The translations under genes and the position numbers were made by a program. The notes under the pieces are model-generated. The model did no database searches. It was not told where the DNA came from and saw nothing but the letters and a program-made list of their open reading frames with translations. A stretch of 14,169 nucleotides of DNA from JBFLXN01 sp040755715 [NCBI: Candidatus Edwardsbacteria bacterium] (GTDB taxonomy: Bacteria > Edwardsbacteria > AC1 > JBFLXN01), in contig JBFLXN010000060.1 of NCBI GenBank assembly GCA_040755715.1, positions 1 through 14,169 of the forward strand, in the 5' to 3' direction. Positions 12,351-14,169 of the stretch are shown here, one piece after another. Each line of letters starts with the position of its first letter. Position 1 is the stretch's first letter.

Positions 12351-13464
12351 GAAAAATCAACTCGTATTCTTTGGCTCCAAGCCCTGATTTCGTCCCATAA
12401 TCTAACTGAATTGACCAATCAACTGCTGGATAAATATCCCGGAACTTATCACTATTAGATTTGAATGCCTTTTTTAAGGCTGTGTCTTTTAAACCTTCAC
12501 TCTGATTTACTAAATCTACTGAGGCTTGGTCAATAGCCACTGCATCAAATGAGGCTAAGATGCCGATATCTGGCACAATCGCTGTATCAGAAGAGGGATA
12601 ACAATCACAAGCAGGAGTGACTTTCATAATGAAATTCAAAAAGCCAACTTTGCCTTTCTTATTTTTCACTGTACCAAGGGCATGTTCAACCATCTTCTGT
12701 TGCGCCACCTCGGCTCCTTCATCCCAGTCAAATCCGATAGCGTGTTGTCTGCAAACTAAAGTGCATTCAGCACAACCGAGGCAAATTTTTGAATCAATCC
12801 TGGCTTTCTTATCTATGAGAGAGATTGCTTTCACCGGACACCAGGTAAGGCATTCACCGCAACCAATGCATCGCTCTATTCTAACTTTTGGATGGATTGA
12901 GGAATGGATTGCCAATTTGCCCCCCCGAGACGCACAGCCCATCCCTAAATTTTTAATTGCCCCGCCAAAACCTGTGAGTTCATGCCCTTTGAAATGGGTC
13001 AAGGCAATCATTGCCTCGGCCTGATAAATTTCTGCCCCAATTTTTACTTTTCTGAAATGTCTACCGGTTATTTCTACTTCGGTAAAACTGTTGCCTTTTA
13101 ACCCATCAGCAATCACCAGAGGACAATCAACTACAGAATAGTCAAAGCCATTGGCAATAGCCGTTTGTAAATGCGCTATCGCATTAACCCGTGAACCTGT
13201 ATAGAGTGTATTGGTATCAGTCAAAAATGGTTTGCCTCCTAAGCTTTTCACCTTATCTACAATCACTCGAACCAAAAAGGGAGGAATAAAAGCAGTATTC
13301 CCCCTTTCCCCAAAATGAATTTTCAAAGCCACTAAATCACCAGATGAAACAATCTTGCCCAACTCGGCCTTATCAAAGAGATTTGCCAATTTAGACAATA
13401 GATTCTTCTCAAGGTCGCATCGCAAATCAGTAAAATAGACTTTAGCAGGCATCTTCTTTCTCAT
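12334..13464 (-). CDS. DUF362 protein with a 2[4Fe-4S] ferredoxin domain
   Basis: The 376-residue protein has DUF362 halves flanking two ferredoxin motifs: C199-x2-C202-x2-C205-x3-C209-P and C228-x2-C231-x2-C234-x3-C238. Conserved blocks include LKIHFGERGNTAFI (47-60), LTDTNTLYTGSR (81-92), THFKGHELTGFGGAIKNLGM (156-175) and DIGILASFDAVAIDQAS (299-315). This family is widespread in anaerobes and usually described as uncharacterised iron-sulphur proteins; I assign no reaction. Extra cysteines C286 and C288 (ACDCYP) might take part in chemistry. ATG 13464 lacks a Shine-Dalgarno; M5 (13452) is an alternative with GAAAGAAG before it. The gene begins 30 bp after a palindromic element and ends inside the rplM promoter. 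Confidence 0.9.
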   Translation of the reverse strand: MRKKMPAKVYFTDLRCDLEKNLLSKLANLFDKAELGKIVSSGDLVALKIHFGERGNTAFIPPFLVRVIVDKVKSLGGKPFLTDTNTLYTGSRVNAIAHLQTAIANGFDYSVVDCPLVIADGLKGNSFTEVEITGRHFRKVKIGAEIYQAEAMIALTHFKGHELTGFGGAIKNLGMGCASRGGKLAIHSSIHPKVRIERCIGCGECLTWCPVKAISLIDKKARIDSKICLGCAECTLVCRQHAIGFDWDEGAEVAQQKMVEHALGTVKNKKGKVGFLNFIMKVTPACDCYPSSDTAIVPDIGILASFDAVAIDQASVDLVNQSEGLKDTALKKAFKSNSDKFRDIYPAVDWSIQLDYGTKSGLGAKEYELIFLDKKI

Positions 13465-13493
13465 TCAAGGTGTTGATTTAATACAAGATATTT

Positions 13494-13694
13494 AGCCACA
13501 GATTAACCCAGAAATATGGAAACTAATAGAAATTTATTGAAATATAATACAGAAATTTGTTGAAATTCATTGAAATTTATGGAAACTCATTGGAATTCAT
13601 CTTTTCAATTAATTTCTATCAGTTTCAATCTATTTCTATGAATTTCTTCTTATATTTCTACGAATTTCTATTTTTTCTGTGTAATTCTGTGGCT
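13494..13694. repeat. Palindromic element with helically phased GAAATT units, copy 2
   Basis: The ends AGCCAC and GTGGCT are exact inverses, extending imperfectly to AGCCACAGATTAACCCAGAAA versus the inverse of TTCTGTGTAATTCTGTGGCT. The left arm repeats GAAATT at mostly 10-bp intervals and the right arm TTTC at 10-bp intervals. It shares over 30 identical bases with copy 1 at 6959-7105. Its right edge coincides with the stop codon of the HsdR stump, and it ends 30 bp before the DUF362 start. Confidence 0.88.
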
Positions 13695-14060
13695 TTATTC
13701 CGAAGCGGCAAAATAGACACCTATTATTTGAGCCTTCTCTTTAGCATCCGAAATGCCCTCAGCCCAATGTTTGAAATACCGCTTTGCCTCGATCGTCGCA
13801 ATTGGAAAGGCGTTTTTATAAAACAATAGGTAATCGCTAAATTTTTTAGTGCCCCGTTTCGCTTGATTACCTTCAATAATTATTTTACCCTTCTTAAAAT
13901 AAAATCCCCGCTTTATATCTTCTTCTTCCCATCCCGATGATTTCAATTGCGGGTCTATGATTTTGACTCCAGTATCAGCTTCACTGAGATTCTTTGTGCC
14001 GGGGCCAATCTTTTCTTTTAATAGCTTATAATTTATATCGTCCCTAGTGGTCTGTGACAC
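13695..14060 (-). pseudogene. Truncated type I restriction enzyme HsdR, N-terminal nuclease domain only
   Basis: The fragment has 121 codons, against about 800-1000 for a whole HsdR. It matches the HSDR_N start: NLSEADTGVKIIDPQLKSSGW (24-44), SDYLLFYKNAFPIATIEAK (75-93), then DAKEKAQIIGVYFAA. D76, E91 and K93 form the D...E-x-K nuclease pattern. The frame ends with TAA immediately at the border of the palindromic element, and no helicase part exists beyond it. The only upstream start is GTG 14060, without a ribosome binding site, overlapping the stop of a transposase end (TAGTG). The fragment is therefore bounded by mobile-type DNA on both sides and is almost certainly non-functional. Confidence 0.75.
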
Positions 14061-14169
14061 TAATTTTTGATATTGTAATAGAACCTGTTAAGTTTCTTAC
14101 GAGCAATGTTCTTTGTAAACTGCCAGGAAACGGTTGCTTTCTGACGATTACGTTGTCTGACCCAAGCAA
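14060..14169 (-). CDS. C-terminal end of an IS630-like transposase (runs off the window)
   Basis: The open frame enters at 14169 and ends at TAG 14062-14060, encoding AWVRQRNRQKATVSWQFTKN followed by IARKKLNRFYYNIKN. The pattern W-x2-R-N-x3-A-T-x-x-W-Q-F-T-x3-A-R-x-K-L-x-R-x-Y is what I know from the last residues of many IS630/Tc1-type transposases (WQFTTxDARIKLKRLYP). Only 36 residues are visible, so the identification is tentative and the catalytic DDE residues would lie outside. The terminal inverted repeat of the element was not identified. Confidence 0.55.
   Translation of the reverse strand, partial: AWVRQRNRQKATVSWQFTKNIARKKLNRFYYNIKN

Noticed and set aside
13557-13829. Plus-strand Phe/Tyr-rich ORF across the palindromic element
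   Set aside because: It is translated from the TTTC/GAAATT repeat arms and the antisense of the hsdR stump; not a credible gene.

Overview
The window is a compact bacterial chromosome segment in which every gene I can support lies on the minus strand, so transcription runs from right to left. It combines conserved housekeeping genes (translation, UMP kinase, isoprenoid/phospholipid synthesis, replicative polymerase) with an unusually high load of short palindromic and tandem repeats. A decayed gene ends in a FlgD-Ig/type IX-like C-terminal tail. This suits an uncultivated candidate-phylum type bacterium with cell-surface protein sorting of that kind, but the phylum cannot be fixed from sequence reading alone.

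Right to left. 13.5-14.17 kb is a scar region: the C-terminal end of an IS630-like transposase, then an N-terminal stump of a type I restriction HsdR protein, cut off at a palindromic element (13494-13694). Next is a DUF362 protein with two 4Fe-4S clusters (12334-13464). Its last codons contain a perfect consensus promoter (12322-12350) that starts the operon rplM - rpsI - rpsB - tsf - pyrH - frr - small 2[4Fe-4S] ferredoxin. The operon is followed at 7979-8186 by a strongly folded RNA candidate with its own -10 box and an intrinsic terminator. Then come uppS and cdsA, separated by a second copy of the palindromic element.

4.95-6.0 kb has a second perfect consensus promoter driving a decayed lipoprotein-like gene, two vestiges of a sorting-type tail, several palindromes, and a small zinc-ribbon protein. 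dnaE follows (1272-4808), preceded by a 9-bp G-rich tandem array. At the left end are a 39-codon ORF, a probable toxin-antitoxin pair (312-970) and a 142-bp element with perfect 16-bp terminal inverted repeats.

Functionally, rplM to frr build ribosomes, support elongation and recycle them; pyrH supplies UDP/CTP precursors; uppS makes the undecaprenyl carrier for envelope glycans; cdsA makes CDP-diacylglycerol; dnaE is the replicase. The main interest lies in the RNA candidate, the repeat families that sit against or inside coding ends (cdsA, dnaE, hsdR stump), and the helically phased GAAATT arrays. I found no convincing evidence for an entirely new multi-gene system.
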